A stretch of 64,000 nt of DNA from an uncultured Flavobacterium sp. (GTDB lineage: Bacteria; Bacteroidota; Bacteroidia; Flavobacteriales; Flavobacteriaceae), in assembly GCA_937773775.1 (NCBI GenBank), contig CALJVL010000001.1, forward strand, positions 124,001 to 188,000, in the 5' to 3' direction. Of this stretch, positions 43,612-52,665 are shown in pieces. Position numbers and translations under genes: made by a program. The notes below the pieces were generated by a model. The model searched no databases. It was not told where the DNA came from and saw only the letters and a program-made list of their open reading frames with translations. Position 1 is the stretch's first letter; each line of letters starts with the position of its first letter.

Positions 43612-45477
43612 TTAGCTTTTCAACCAGGCTTCTTTTAGTTGTGTTTTTGAATCATCGGTCGCTTTGAGGACTTGTTTTTCTTCATAAGGAAGTTTCACTG
43701 TTCCTTTAATGGTTTGTGGTGTATCGTCGCGTTTTATTTTCACAACTATAGCATCGTTTTCTTTCCAGTTCTGACTTGCGCCTATCATCTCATATATGTT
43801 GTCCAGATTATACCCTTTATCGTTTATAGACACTATTACGTCGCCGCCTTTTAGACCTAAAGAGGTGTAAAAGTCATTTAACTCAATATTTGGTATAACA
43901 ACAATTTCTTTAGTTTGTGGATTCACTGTGATATAGGGTTTTTGCCCTTTTAGGAAAACATTGGAGGGTGATTTTATTGTAGATACTGATAGTCCTACTT
44001 TAGCGAAATAATTTTCATAAGGAATCGGTGTTGTGCCTGAAACATAAGTATTTAAAAAGGTTCCCACTTCCGGATAAGTTAAAGCGATTATTTTGGCGAA
44101 TAGCTCATCGTCGTTGAATGGTTTTGAAACGCCATATTCATCGGAGAGTTTTTGCATCAAATCAAGAACTCCTCTTTCTCCATTGCTTTTTTCTCTTATG
44201 ATGATATCTAAACACATTCCTATTAACGCTCCTTTTTGGTATACATTGACATATTGGTCTTTGTATGGTTGTGTCAATACATTGGCGCTCATGGTAGTGA
44301 AAGACATGCTGTCGTTCATTGTTTCGGCTCTTTCAACCTTTTCTGAAATTCGGGTATAGAATTCGTCCTCAGTAATCAGTCCTTGGTTGATTTGGAATAA
44401 ATTAGCAAAATACTCCGTAACTCCTTCGTACATCCATAAATGTTTCGACATTTTTGGCATATTGTAATCAAAGTATTGAATTTCTTTCGAGTGAATACTC
44501 AATGGTGTTACAATATGAAAAAATTCATGGGAAACAACATCTTTCATCGATTTGACTAATTCTTCTTTTGGCATCACTTCAGGCAAGACAACGGTAGTGG
44601 CGGTTGGGTGTTCTAGAGCACCAAAACCTTTGGCATCGCCATCAGCCATTGTAGATAGATACAATAGTACGCTGTATTTTTTGGTCGAATTTATTTTTCC
44701 CAAAAAATTCTTTTGTGCGGTCATCATTGTTTTCATCTCTGGCGTTATGCTCTCGGCCGTAATTTTTCCAGACGGGGAATAAACGCTGATGTTAATTTCC
44801 ATTCCGTCAACTGTAAATGAAGTATGGTCTGGCTTGGAGTACATGATGGGGTTTTCAACTAGCTCTGCGTATCTAGAGGTTACAAAGACATCGTTTGTGT
44901 CACTAGAGTCTATATCAGTCATTGAAGTTGCACCCCATATTTCCATCGGATGAGAAATAGCCACTTGGTATGGAGTGGACATAAAATTAGTGAAGTATCC
45001 TACGAAACAATGAGTGTTAAGCATCACATTTTTACCGGCGTCTATGTTCGAGCCTGCAGGCGAAAAAACATCGTCTTGGCCAAAACCGCTACCTTTTTCA
45101 ACGTCAAAGCTGTCGTTAACCAAATAAGTGATTTTGTCTACGGTCTTCGCTTTTGAAATTGACCATGAATTAGTGTCCGTTTTATTTACTTGCAATAAAT
45201 TTCCTTTTGCGTCATATGCTTTTAAATCATCTATAAATCTCCCATAATTGTCTTCTGAATATGTGCCCGGCACTGTTTTTGGGATATGATAAGTGATTTC
45301 GTCGGTTTTAATTGACGGGGCTTTTACCGTCACCATTACTTTATCCTCTTTGATGTCAGTTAGATTTATTGCAACCTGAATCGGTTCTTTAGCTGAAGTA
45401 GCTGTTGTTATTGAACTGGCAGTTTTACAGCTCCATAGAATGGCTGTTATTGCAAATGCATAAATTATTTTCTTCAT
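43612..45477 (-). CDS. M61-family (glycyl aminopeptidase-like) metallopeptidase lipoprotein with PDZ domain
   Basis: The ORF reaches 45576, but the start at 45477 is chosen because it gives a lipoprotein signal (KKIIYAFAITAILWSCKT) and keeps the terminator at 45568-45597 outside the gene. The product is about 621 aa. An N-terminal beta domain is followed by the peptidase with zinc motif VSHEFFHIVTPLSI (HExxH) and LWMYEGVTEYFANL. A PDZ domain lies near residues 500-590 (LGLKGGDVIVSINDKGYNLDNI). Probably a cell-envelope aminopeptidase. Confidence 0.9.
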   Translation of the reverse strand: MKKIIYAFAITAILWSCKTASSITTATSAKEPIQVAINLTDIKEDKVMVTVKAPSIKTDEITYHIPKTVPGTYSEDNYGRFIDDLKAYDAKGNLLQVNKTDTNSWSISKAKTVDKITYLVNDSFDVEKGSGFGQDDVFSPAGSNIDAGKNVMLNTHCFVGYFTNFMSTPYQVAISHPMEIWGATSMTDIDSSDTNDVFVTSRYAELVENPIMYSKPDHTSFTVDGMEINISVYSPSGKITAESITPEMKTMMTAQKNFLGKINSTKKYSVLLYLSTMADGDAKGFGALEHPTATTVVLPEVMPKEELVKSMKDVVSHEFFHIVTPLSIHSKEIQYFDYNMPKMSKHLWMYEGVTEYFANLFQINQGLITEDEFYTRISEKVERAETMNDSMSFTTMSANVLTQPYKDQYVNVYQKGALIGMCLDIIIREKSNGERGVLDLMQKLSDEYGVSKPFNDDELFAKIIALTYPEVGTFLNTYVSGTTPIPYENYFAKVGLSVSTIKSPSNVFLKGQKPYITVNPQTKEIVVIPNIELNDFYTSLGLKGGDVIVSINDKGYNLDNIYEMIGASQNWKENDAIVVKIKRDDTPQTIKGTVKLPYEEKQVLKATDDSKTQLKEAWLKS

Positions 45478-45567
45478 TTTTCGTTGGTTTATTTTTCTTG
45501 TTAGACTCTTTAAATATATAATTGTTACAGTAGCTGTCGAACTATTCATCTTTAGATTTTTTATATA

Positions 45568-45597
45568 AAAAAACACTCTTGTTTAAGAGTGTTTTTT
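45568..45597 (-). terminator. Intrinsic terminator of the DUF2805 gene
   Basis: AAAAAACACTCTT and AAGAGTGTTTTTT pair perfectly around GTTT, 10 bp after the minus-strand stop at 45607. Confidence 0.8.
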
Positions 45598-45606
45598 TTT
45601 AATTGC

Positions 45607-45885
45607 TTAATCTAACTTATTTTTTATATAGTACTTACCGTCCAAATCTTCATCAAAATGATCGATTTTTATTGGTTTTGGTTTCGGTTTGTTTGCTGTA
45701 GCTTTCTTTTTCCACATTTCAAATTTTTCTGCTGGCATCTTCTTTTTCATTATTTCCAGAATCTCTTTTTCGGACAGACCAAATTCTTTTTTGATAATTT
45801 CAAAAGGATTCTTTTCCTCTAAGGCCATTGTAACAAGTTTTTCTGTTTGTTCCCAGTTCAATTCTTTACGGTTACTCTTTTTCAT
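45607..45885 (-). CDS. DUF2805 (TIGR03643-type) small protein
   Basis: A 92-aa protein of the conserved family with ELNWEQTEKLVTMALEEKNPFEIIKKEFGLSEKEILEIMKK, which looks like a helix-turn-helix-like helical domain, then a KPKPKPIK linker and an acidic tail. It is small, basic and without signal peptide. Function is not known; DNA binding is a guess from the helical pattern only. It has its own terminator. Confidence 0.85.
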   Translation of the reverse strand: MKKSNRKELNWEQTEKLVTMALEEKNPFEIIKKEFGLSEKEILEIMKKKMPAEKFEMWKKKATANKPKPKPIKIDHFDEDLDGKYYIKNKLD

Positions 45886-46003
45886 CAGGTGAAAATTAAT
45901 TCAATTTGTTTTTAATGATTAATATAATTGATTCTAAATCAGATACCAATATTAATAAAAATATATTTACTTATGTCCAAAATATCATTTTTTTTTAGAG
46001 TAT

Positions 46004-46831
46004 TTACAAGTTTTCGGGTGAGCGATGTTTTTGAAACGGTATTTTTAATAAATTCTGTAAATGATTGTGTTCTTCGACCTTCATATGAGTGTCAACGCCA
46101 TAGATGATGTCCTCTTTTGGAAGTGTTTTAAAGGTGCCAAACATCCGGTCCCAGATCGAAAAAATATTACCATAATTACTGTCCGTATAAGGCAATTTGT
46201 AATGATGATGCACTTTATGCATGTTAGGAGATACTATGAAATAACTTAAAACGGTGTCCCATTTTTTAGGCAGATCAATATTAGCATGATTGAATTGCGT
46301 CGCGATTACAGACAGGGTTTGGTATAGAAAAACGAGCCACATGGGGCTTCCCACGATTAATACTCCCAATGTGGTGAAAGCAAATCGGATGAGACTTTCT
46401 CCGGGATGATGCCTGTTGGCAGATGTGGTATCCACCCATACATCGGTATGGTGGATTAAATGAAAGCGCCACAATAATTTGATTTTGTGTTCCACTAGAT
46501 GAACGAGGTAGGCTCCTATTAAATCCAATAACAGTAGTCCGACTAAAGCATATAACCATAATGACATTTGAGGCAGCCATTGCAAAATTCCAAATTGATT
46601 GTCAAAAGCCCAGTCAGCCGATTGTAATAAGATAAAAGCTAATGTAAAATTGACTACGATTGTTGTTAACGTCAGGAAAATATTGATGCTGGCGTGCTGC
46701 CATTTTTTGTATTTCAGGTTAAAAAGAGGGAAAGCATTCTCAATGAGCCAAAAAACAGCGATACCGCTTACAAGAATTAAACTTCTATTAGATGATGGAA
46801 TCGTTGAAAAATAGGCGGTAATTTCGTTCAT
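46004..46831 (-). CDS. Sterol desaturase / fatty acid hydroxylase family membrane protein
   Basis: A 275-aa membrane di-iron enzyme. Four or five hydrophobic segments are followed by the His clusters: HLVEHKIKLLWRFHLIHHT, then SANRHHPGES and NMHKVHHHYKLPYTDSNYGNIFSIWDRMFGTF. These are the ligands of the non-haem diiron site. Members hydroxylate or desaturate lipids; the bacterial substrate may be a carotenoid or hydrocarbon chain. Stands alone on the minus strand. Confidence 0.88.
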   Translation of the reverse strand: MNEITAYFSTIPSSNRSLILVSGIAVFWLIENAFPLFNLKYKKWQHASINIFLTLTTIVVNFTLAFILLQSADWAFDNQFGILQWLPQMSLWLYALVGLLLLDLIGAYLVHLVEHKIKLLWRFHLIHHTDVWVDTTSANRHHPGESLIRFAFTTLGVLIVGSPMWLVFLYQTLSVIATQFNHANIDLPKKWDTVLSYFIVSPNMHKVHHHYKLPYTDSNYGNIFSIWDRMFGTFKTLPKEDIIYGVDTHMKVEEHNHLQNLLKIPFQKHRSPENL

Positions 46832-47093
46832 GATACTATTCTTTGTTTCAAAAATAATACTTTTTTAGATTAACTATTCATTTGACAACGTGAAATTTAT
46901 GATTTTATTTTGATCTAGGGGGTTTAGTATTGTAAGGCGTCAATAAATTATATAATACTTTGTTGTGGGTACTTTTTTTCTTAAAAAAGGAGTCAATAAA
47001 TTGCAATCCTTTGATATACATTAATTCTACTAGGGATGATTAAAATAGAAAAAATGTTATTAAGTGTGGAAACAGAACGCTAGTTTTACTCTT

Positions 47094-47447
47094 TTAAGTA
47101 TACATATAAGCCCAATAAATCAAACCCAATTGCAATGGCATACGCAAAATTAGAACGAATTTTGGTAGTCTCATTCCCGCTTTATCATTTTGGTGCATAT
47201 AGACATGAGTAGGAAAAATTGCAATTAACAAAGCTATAGTACCCCAGGCGGCGTAGCTTGATAAAATTGGTGTCAACAGCGCTATTCCTAATAGCACTTC
47301 AGCAAAACCACTTATCAAATTTAGCAATTTGGGTTTAGGAAAATACGGAGGTATTATTTTTTCATAAAGTTTAGGGCTTCTAAAATGATTGAGTCCTGCA
47401 ACTACATACATCAAAGCCATTAAGTAAAGATGCCAAGGTAATGTCAT
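47094..47447 (-). CDS. DoxX family membrane protein
   Basis: A 117-aa protein with four hydrophobic helices. VAGLNHFRSPKLYEKIIPPYFP followed by LLNLISGFAEVLLGIALL is the DoxX-like pattern. Related proteins take part in redox or sulfur metabolism at the membrane, but for these short Bacteroidota members there is no assigned reaction. It lies 65 bp downstream of the EamA transporter gene on the same strand. Confidence 0.8.
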   Translation of the reverse strand: MTLPWHLYLMALMYVVAGLNHFRSPKLYEKIIPPYFPKPKLLNLISGFAEVLLGIALLTPILSSYAAWGTIALLIAIFPTHVYMHQNDKAGMRLPKFVLILRMPLQLGLIYWAYMYT

Positions 47448-47511
47448 AATGAAGCGAATTGGATTTGTTGTAGTTGCGAATGTAGGTATATTAAATTAAT
47501 AGTTTTATCGA

Positions 47512-48429
47512 TTAAAAAGACCGCTGTTTATTTCGCTTTTTAAAATTCACATTCATTATCACTATGGCCAAAATAATTAAAATAATGCCGAGCCACTGCG
47601 TCATATTTACTTCTTCTTTCAAAAGGAAATAAGCCATCGTTACCGAAACAGGAAGTTCTAATGCAGAAACAATACTTCCTAAGCCGATTCCAGTAAGGGG
47701 AAAGCCCGCATTCATCAGCAGAGGAGGAATTATGGTCCCGAAAAGGGCCAATACGATTCCCCATTTAAGAAATATATCAAAGTTATATGGGGCAGTTTCC
47801 GTTGCTATCGAAAATGAAAATACTATTACTGCCCCACCAAGCAACATATATAAACTACGTTGAGCTGAAGAAATTTCTGTTGCCACTCGATTGGCGGTAA
47901 ACATTGTCGTGGTAAATGAGGCTGCTGCCAAAACTCCCCACATAATCCCGTGCCAGTCTAAAGGAATTTCATTTTTGATTAAGTTGGTAGCCAAAACGGT
48001 TCCTATCAATACGACAACGACCGAAATAATTTTCTGGGTAGAAGGGATTTTTTTTTCTAAAATCATTTCGAGTAAAACTCCCATCCAGACGGTTTGCATT
48101 AATAAAACAATACCAATAGAGACCGGAATGTATTTTACCGCTAAATAATAAAAGACACTAGTCATTCCTAAAGAAGTTCCTGCCAGCATTAAATGGAATA
48201 TATTTTTCTTTGATGCCTTTAGCGTCTTGTTTTTGTTTTTATTTCTTGTTTTTTGAAACAAATTGATAACTAATATTCCTAGTATTCCCAATATAAACTG
48301 AGACGAGGTAATCTCGGCAGTGGTGTATCCTTCGTTATAAGCCATTTTCACAAAAGTAGCTAGCATGCCATAACTGGTTGCGCCAAATGCCACTAAAAAA
48401 ACTCCTTTTAAGACCCTGTTTTCAATCAT
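47512..48429 (-). CDS. EamA/DMT family transporter
   Basis: A 305-aa protein with ten predicted helices in two EamA repeats: GVFLVAFGATSYGMLATFVKMAY and later WHGIMWGVLAAASFTTTMFTANRVA. VSIGIVLLMQTVWMGVLLEMIL and LGSIVSALELPVSVTMAYFLLKEE are the conserved ends of each repeat. Family members export metabolites; the substrate is unknown. Confidence 0.9.
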   Translation of the reverse strand: MIENRVLKGVFLVAFGATSYGMLATFVKMAYNEGYTTAEITSSQFILGILGILVINLFQKTRNKNKNKTLKASKKNIFHLMLAGTSLGMTSVFYYLAVKYIPVSIGIVLLMQTVWMGVLLEMILEKKIPSTQKIISVVVVLIGTVLATNLIKNEIPLDWHGIMWGVLAAASFTTTMFTANRVATEISSAQRSLYMLLGGAVIVFSFSIATETAPYNFDIFLKWGIVLALFGTIIPPLLMNAGFPLTGIGLGSIVSALELPVSVTMAYFLLKEEVNMTQWLGIILIILAIVIMNVNFKKRNKQRSF

Positions 48430-48564
48430 TATTTTTTAATTTAAAGCTTGCGAAGATACTTTTTTATCTGACAAGACATTGCTTTTGGCCACTTTTTAGT
48501 TTTGAAACTTCAATTCAGAGAGAATGAAAATTAGAAAACTCATTAAGTAGAAATGGTTTTTTGT

Positions 48565-48966
48565 TTATTTTTTTTCAAAATCCATTAAGTCACTTAAATG
48601 TAAGCGTAGCGCATTTACGGAAATACTGATTTCCCAAAATGATAATCCCAAAGAGATGAGTAAGCTTAGTAAGCTCAAACCAAAAAGGTAGATGCTGATT
48701 AATTGATAATCGAGAAACAGCAGTAACATGGCGAAAACAGAAAGGAATAAACAGCATACCCCGAAAAGTTGCATATAACGAATTAAGGTTAAACGCAGGT
48801 TGAGATTTTTAATTTCCAGTAATATGGTTTTGTTTTCTTTTTCATCATATATCTTTTTTAAACCGCGAATAATGGACGCAATGGTCAAAAAACGATTGGT
48901 GTATGCCAGAAGGATTAAAGAGGTGGCTGAGAATAGTAAGGCCGGGGTTTCTATGTTTAAGGTCAT
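48565..48966 (-). CDS. DUF2721 membrane protein
   Basis: A 133-aa protein with three hydrophobic helices. TPALLFSATSLILLAYTNRFLTIASIIRGL, then a charged helix and LRLTLIRYMQLFGVCCLFLSVFAMLLLF, and SLGLSFWEISISVNALRLHLSDL form the DUF2721 pattern. Function unknown. Single gene in the minus direction. Confidence 0.8.
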   Translation of the reverse strand: MTLNIETPALLFSATSLILLAYTNRFLTIASIIRGLKKIYDEKENKTILLEIKNLNLRLTLIRYMQLFGVCCLFLSVFAMLLLFLDYQLISIYLFGLSLLSLLISLGLSFWEISISVNALRLHLSDLMDFEKK

Positions 48967-49095
48967 TATTAGTTTCTAAAAATTAGGCGACAAAGTTCGT
49001 GATTCTATATTTATTACATCCTTTTTTATTGAAGCGAATTTCTAAAAAGTATTATTTGATCATTTCAATTTTTTTTTATTACAAAAGGGTTTAAT

Positions 49096-49223
49096 GTCCC
49101 GCAGCTTTGCTCGGATTTAGGGAGTAAATTAAGTTTTATCTTTCGGTTAATCACTTTCAATTCAAGTACAAAACCAACAACCAATTAAGGCGAATACACA
49201 AATTCAGCAAAACCGCTGTTGTC
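49096..49223. repeat. Intergenic repeat R1 (flavobacterial spacer family)
   Basis: It begins GTCCCGCAGCTTTGCTCGG, contains GGGAGTAAATTAA and CCAATTAAGGCGAA, and ends ACCGCTGTTGTC. The repeat at 54.5 kb has the same order of words (GTTCCC, GGGACTAAATTAA, CCAATCAAGCCAA), and the one at 52.5 kb has the same ends (GTCCCGCGGCTTGCG and ACCGCTGTTGGC). Confidence 0.55.
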
Positions 49224-49248
49224 ATTTCATTGTTTTTTAGAGGTCTAA

Positions 49249-49425
49249 TCATTCAGTTAAATTCCGTTTTCTGAAAGGAATCCATTTAAAAACAAGTCCG
49301 ATTCCACAAGCAGATAAAATCCCTAATATAGGTCCAATAAAGTTGTTTTCAGTTAAAAAGGAAGCTGAAACAGCTAAAACAAATAATCCAATTCCGATAA
49401 TCTGTGCTTTATTAAGTTTTTTCAT
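49249..49425 (-). CDS. Small hypothetical membrane protein (58 aa)
   Basis: ATG 49425 (MKKLNKAQIIGIGLFVLAVSA) is preferred over the upstream 49467 start because it gives a compact protein with two membrane helices (about residues 9-23 and 29-47) and a basic tail (KWIPFRKRN). I do not recognise a family. It has a similar plan to the 56-aa ORF 117 bp upstream on the same strand. Confidence 0.6.
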   Translation of the reverse strand: MKKLNKAQIIGIGLFVLAVSASFLTENNFIGPILGILSACGIGLVFKWIPFRKRNLTE

Positions 49426-49541
49426 GTTTTTATATTGAGTTATTGTGGTTAAGATTTTTATTATCAATATTTTTTTTTAGAGACCTTTTTAGACTCATTC
49501 ATCGTACTTACTAAGGTAATATTAGTCTCACTGTTCCGAAT

Positions 49542-49712
49542 TTACTTTTCTGTTTTAATTATTTGAGAGGACAATCCAGCTATTATAATCACAGCAGTAC
49601 TCACAAAAATAGCTTTCCCATTTTTCTCAGGGAATAATAAAATACTCGCTATTATCCATAAACCGATAGAAATTAATCCCGTTATTTTTGTAGTATTAGA
49701 TATTTTTTTCAT
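49542..49712 (-). CDS. Small hypothetical membrane protein (56 aa), below track cut-off
   Basis: ATG at 49712 on the minus strand, stop TAA at 49542. The peptide starts MKKISNTTKITGLISIGLW and has two hydrophobic helices separated by PEKNGK, ending IIKTEK. Start context, helix pattern and length match the neighbouring 58-aa ORF, so these may be a pair. No known family. Confidence 0.5.
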   Translation of the reverse strand: MKKISNTTKITGLISIGLWIIASILLFPEKNGKAIFVSTAVIIIAGLSSQIIKTEK

Positions 49713-49999
49713 TATTGATATTTTTATGTTTTTTTTTCAGATTTGTAAAAGTTCTATTAATACAGCGGATTTTGTATCTGTCTTGTATACTTTTTCTATT
49801 TAAATATAATGATGTTTAACTATAAAAAACTGCATTACAAATAGTTGCTAATTGGAATGGGTACGAAGTCGAGAGACTTCGCATAGCAACGTTTCTAATA
49901 GCAATACCGATTTTTAATAAAATTTGGGCTTTTAAGGAAGACCTCGGGGAGCCGGCTATTGTTTCACTGTTACAAACATTGCCATTGTTAATCCTTTTT

Positions 50000-50776
50000 T
50001 TATGTTCCAAGACCTAAACTAGAAGATCGTGTTATAGATTCGCCAAAAAGTTGGCCACTATATCGAAAAGGTTCCTTTTCATCTAATTTTTCGGGTATAT
50101 ATTCAATAGTAATAAATAATGGATTAGCGAATGTTAAGTTATATTCAGTTAGGTCAAATTTATTCCAACCATTCTCAACTTTTTGTTTCAGAATTATATT
50201 TTCAGTGTTTATTTTTTCGAATGGTAATTTATCTTTAATATTATAAAAGTTTATTCTAAATCTTGTTGAATCAACATTTACATTAAATAAATTGATATTT
50301 ACATTTAGTATTTCTGACGGTTTTTTTAATTTAATTTTTTTCGCAAATTCTTGAATGTCTTTATTTTTGTCATTATTTGCTCGAACATAACCTGCAACCA
50401 TACTGCTGTAAGATTTCGTCCCAATTTCCAATTCTGTTGCTTTTGTCGCTACAATAATAACGTCTGATAAATCAATTGTTTTTTGCGTAAGAATAAATTC
50501 TTTATTGTTAGATTTTAAAACATTTTCGATCTTGATATTTAACTCTTCAAAACCGACATATGAAAAAGTTAATATTTCATTTGTCTTCGAATTGTCAATT
50601 TTCAATGAAAATTTTCCGTTTTCGTCAGAAACAGTTCCAATGTTTTTATTTTTAATTCCAATATTTACAAATTGCAATTCTTTACCATCATTACTTTTTA
50701 TTTTTCCATTAACTACTACTTGACAAAAAATTGTATTGTAAAAAAGGAGTAATGATATTAAGATATATTTTCTCAT
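50000..50776 (-). CDS. CarboxypepD_reg-like domain protein, C-terminus possibly frameshifted
   Basis: A 258-aa exported protein (signal RKYILISLLLFYNTIFCQ). Residues about 20-105 are the beta-sandwich domain seen at the start of TonB-dependent receptors (VVNGKIKSNDGKELQFVNIGI, GTVSDENGKFSL, ILTFSYVGFEEL). The rest (INLFNVNVDSTRFRINFYNI) is a second beta-rich domain. The end at SLGLGT is abrupt. Adding one base there would continue as WNIKKGLTMAMFVTVKQ to a stop at 49956 (273 aa), a better beta-strand ending. This is a proposal, not a certainty. Confidence 0.72.
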   Translation of the reverse strand: MRKYILISLLLFYNTIFCQVVVNGKIKSNDGKELQFVNIGIKNKNIGTVSDENGKFSLKIDNSKTNEILTFSYVGFEELNIKIENVLKSNNKEFILTQKTIDLSDVIIVATKATELEIGTKSYSSMVAGYVRANNDKNKDIQEFAKKIKLKKPSEILNVNINLFNVNVDSTRFRINFYNIKDKLPFEKINTENIILKQKVENGWNKFDLTEYNLTFANPLFITIEYIPEKLDEKEPFRYSGQLFGESITRSSSLGLGT

Positions 50777-50888
50777 AATTTGGGGTTAGCTTGCCTACAA
50801 CGTCAGTCTGTGAAAAAACCGTCGTTATGTTCTTTCAAATATAATGTATATTTCGAATATTAAAGCAAGAAAAGTTGTATATTTAATG

Positions 50889-52433
50889 ATGCAACACATC
50901 ACAGGAACTCCTCGCAATCAGCTATTTTTTTCTAGTTTAGAAGACACTATTTTACCGGAAAACCCCGTTCGTTTTATCGATGCTTTTGTCGAAGCATTGT
51001 CATTACAAACTTTAGGTTTTTCTGTTCAAACCATTAAAGGGGAAGGTCGCCCGAGCTTTGATACTAAAATCTTTCTTAAAATCTATTTGTATGGTTATCT
51101 AAATGGGCTGCGTAGCTCAAGAAAGCTAGAAAAGGAGTGCGCTCGCAATAACGAATTGCAATGGCTTTTATGTGCAATCATACCCAACTACCATAGTATA
51201 TCCGACTTTAGAAAACAAAATCCATTGGGATTAAAAAAACTCTTTAAACTCTTTGTTTCTTTCCTTAAAGATGCTGACCTAATTGGCTGTGAAATCATCG
51301 CTATTGACGGCACAAAAAGCAGAGCGCACAACAGTAAGAAAGCAAACTTCAACCAAAAGAAAATAGAGAGACACTTAGCGTATATTGAAGAGCGAACCCA
51401 AGAATATCTTGCCGAATTGGCTAAGAATGATCTACAGGATAATAGCATTGCAATCACAAAGATTGCAGAAAAAATAGAACGATTAAAAAAGAATAAAATA
51501 CGCTACGAACTTCTAGAAGACAAACTAAAAGAGAGTGGACAACCCCAAATAAGTACCACCGATCAAGATGCGAGAGCCCTTTTAGTTCAAGGAGTAGTAG
51601 TTGAGATAAGCTATAATATCCAAGCAGCAGTGGATAATAAGCATAATTTAGTTGTGGCTACTCACACCATAAATCGGAACGATCTTAACGCCTTAGGAGC
51701 TATCGCTTTGGAAGCAAAGGAAAATTTGGGACTAGATACTTTTACTGTTTTGGTGGATAAAGGCTACCATAATGGAAGGGAAATCGCCCAATGCATAAAC
51801 CATAACATCAGCACCATTGTAGCGCATCCTACGCCAGGAACAAGCAAAGAAAGCGTTACGCAACCCGATTACTTGGTAGCCAAATTTAAATACGATGCAG
51901 AAAACGACAGCTATACGTGTCCCCAAGGAGAAACTTTAAAAACTACAGGAAGGTGGCATAAAAAAAGTGGGCGAACAGAGCAAAGTAGTTATCAATTTAA
52001 AAAATACCGAACCCCAGCCTGCCGGGAATGTCTTGTAAAACATCTTTGTACTGCTAGACCAGCAGGGCGGGAAATCGATCGGAGCCAGTACGCGCAAGCT
52101 GTTGAAGAAAACAACAAACGCTATCAGGAAAACCCACAATTATACCGAACACGACAAGAGATAAACGAACATATATTCGGTACTATAAAAAGACAATGGG
52201 GTTATAATCACACTAATTTAACGGGACTAGAAAAAGTAAACGGAGAACACAGCTTAATTATGCTGGTTTATAACATCAAACGCAGTATCAATATACTGGG
52301 CGTTCCTGATCTGATTGCCAAACTCAAAAAATGGAACACACCTTACAGAGCACAAGTCTTGCTTTTGCTAAAAACGGAGTATTTAAAGCGAACTAACGCC
52401 CTTGATTATTATCTAATGAAATTAGTAGCCTAA
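50889..52433 (+). CDS. IS1182 family transposase
   Basis: A DDE-type transposase of about 515 aa. The N-terminal domain has SLEDTILPENPVRFIDAFVEAL and GRPSFDTKIFLKIYLYGYLNGLRSSRKLEKEC. Catalytic acids are visible at IIAIDGTKSRAHNSKKAN, VLVDKGYHNGREI and NEHIFGTIKRQWG. A Cys-rich segment (CRECLVKHLC) lies between the last two, as is usual in the family. The track start at 50844 would lie only 40 bp inside the element; ATG 50886/50889 (MQHITGTPRNQ) is the usual family start. No frameshift, so possibly active. Confidence 0.92.
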   Translation: MQHITGTPRNQLFFSSLEDTILPENPVRFIDAFVEALSLQTLGFSVQTIKGEGRPSFDTKIFLKIYLYGYLNGLRSSRKLEKECARNNELQWLLCAIIPNYHSISDFRKQNPLGLKKLFKLFVSFLKDADLIGCEIIAIDGTKSRAHNSKKANFNQKKIERHLAYIEERTQEYLAELAKNDLQDNSIAITKIAEKIERLKKNKIRYELLEDKLKESGQPQISTTDQDARALLVQGVVVEISYNIQAAVDNKHNLVVATHTINRNDLNALGAIALEAKENLGLDTFTVLVDKGYHNGREIAQCINHNISTIVAHPTPGTSKESVTQPDYLVAKFKYDAENDSYTCPQGETLKTTGRWHKKSGRTEQSSYQFKKYRTPACRECLVKHLCTARPAGREIDRSQYAQAVEENNKRYQENPQLYRTRQEINEHIFGTIKRQWGYNHTNLTGLEKVNGEHSLIMLVYNIKRSINILGVPDLIAKLKKWNTPYRAQVLLLLKTEYLKRTNALDYYLMKLVA

Positions 52434-52437
52434 AAAA

Positions 52438-52456
52438 AGAGCCTTCTTAAAAGGCT
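52438..52456 (+). terminator. Hairpin after the transposase gene
   Basis: AGCCTT and AAGGCT pair around CTTAA, followed by TTATTTG, right after the transposase stop and inside the IS. Confidence 0.45.
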
Positions 52457-52523
52457 TTATTTGACTTGTAGAACAGGAAAATTCAAGCTTTTTAATGGAA
52501 AAAGGAGGTTTTTTCACAGCCTG

Positions 52524-52661
52524 ACGTCCCGCGGCTTGCGAGCAGTGGCGGGAACCATCACTACCAATAACAAATATATACGAAAATTGGAATTAACAGC
52601 GTTTTTTTCCGAAGGAAAAAACAACTAAAGCCATTGACGCAAACCGCTGTTGGCAACTGCC
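52524..52661. repeat. Intergenic repeat R2, interrupted at its left end by the IS
   Basis: After the ACGT duplication it reads CCCGCGGCTTGCGAGCAG and folds as TCCCGC...GCGGGA. It ends AAACCGCTGTTGGCAACTGC. The left few bases (TTGCCTACA) lie on the other side of the IS at 50791-50799. Ends match R1 and R3; the middle differs. Confidence 0.55.
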
Positions 52662-52665
52662 ATTT

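Larger units (their letters stand above)
50804..52523 (+). mobile_element. Complete IS1182-family insertion sequence
   Basis: A 1720-bp element with inverted ends CAGTCTGTGAAAAAACC (left) and CAGGCTGTGAAAAAACC (right, read inward), 16 of 17 matching. It is flanked by direct repeats ACGT (50800-50803 and 52524-52527), a palindromic 4-bp duplication. It contains one intact transposase gene and a short hairpin after it (AGCCTTCTTAAAAGGCT). It splits an older intergenic repeat; removing it joins CCTACA-ACGT-CCCGCGGC. Confidence 0.9.

Noticed and set aside
43612-45576. Long start of the M61 peptidase at 45576
   Set aside because: It would place the DUF2805 terminator hairpin inside the coding region and bury the lipoprotein signal peptide.
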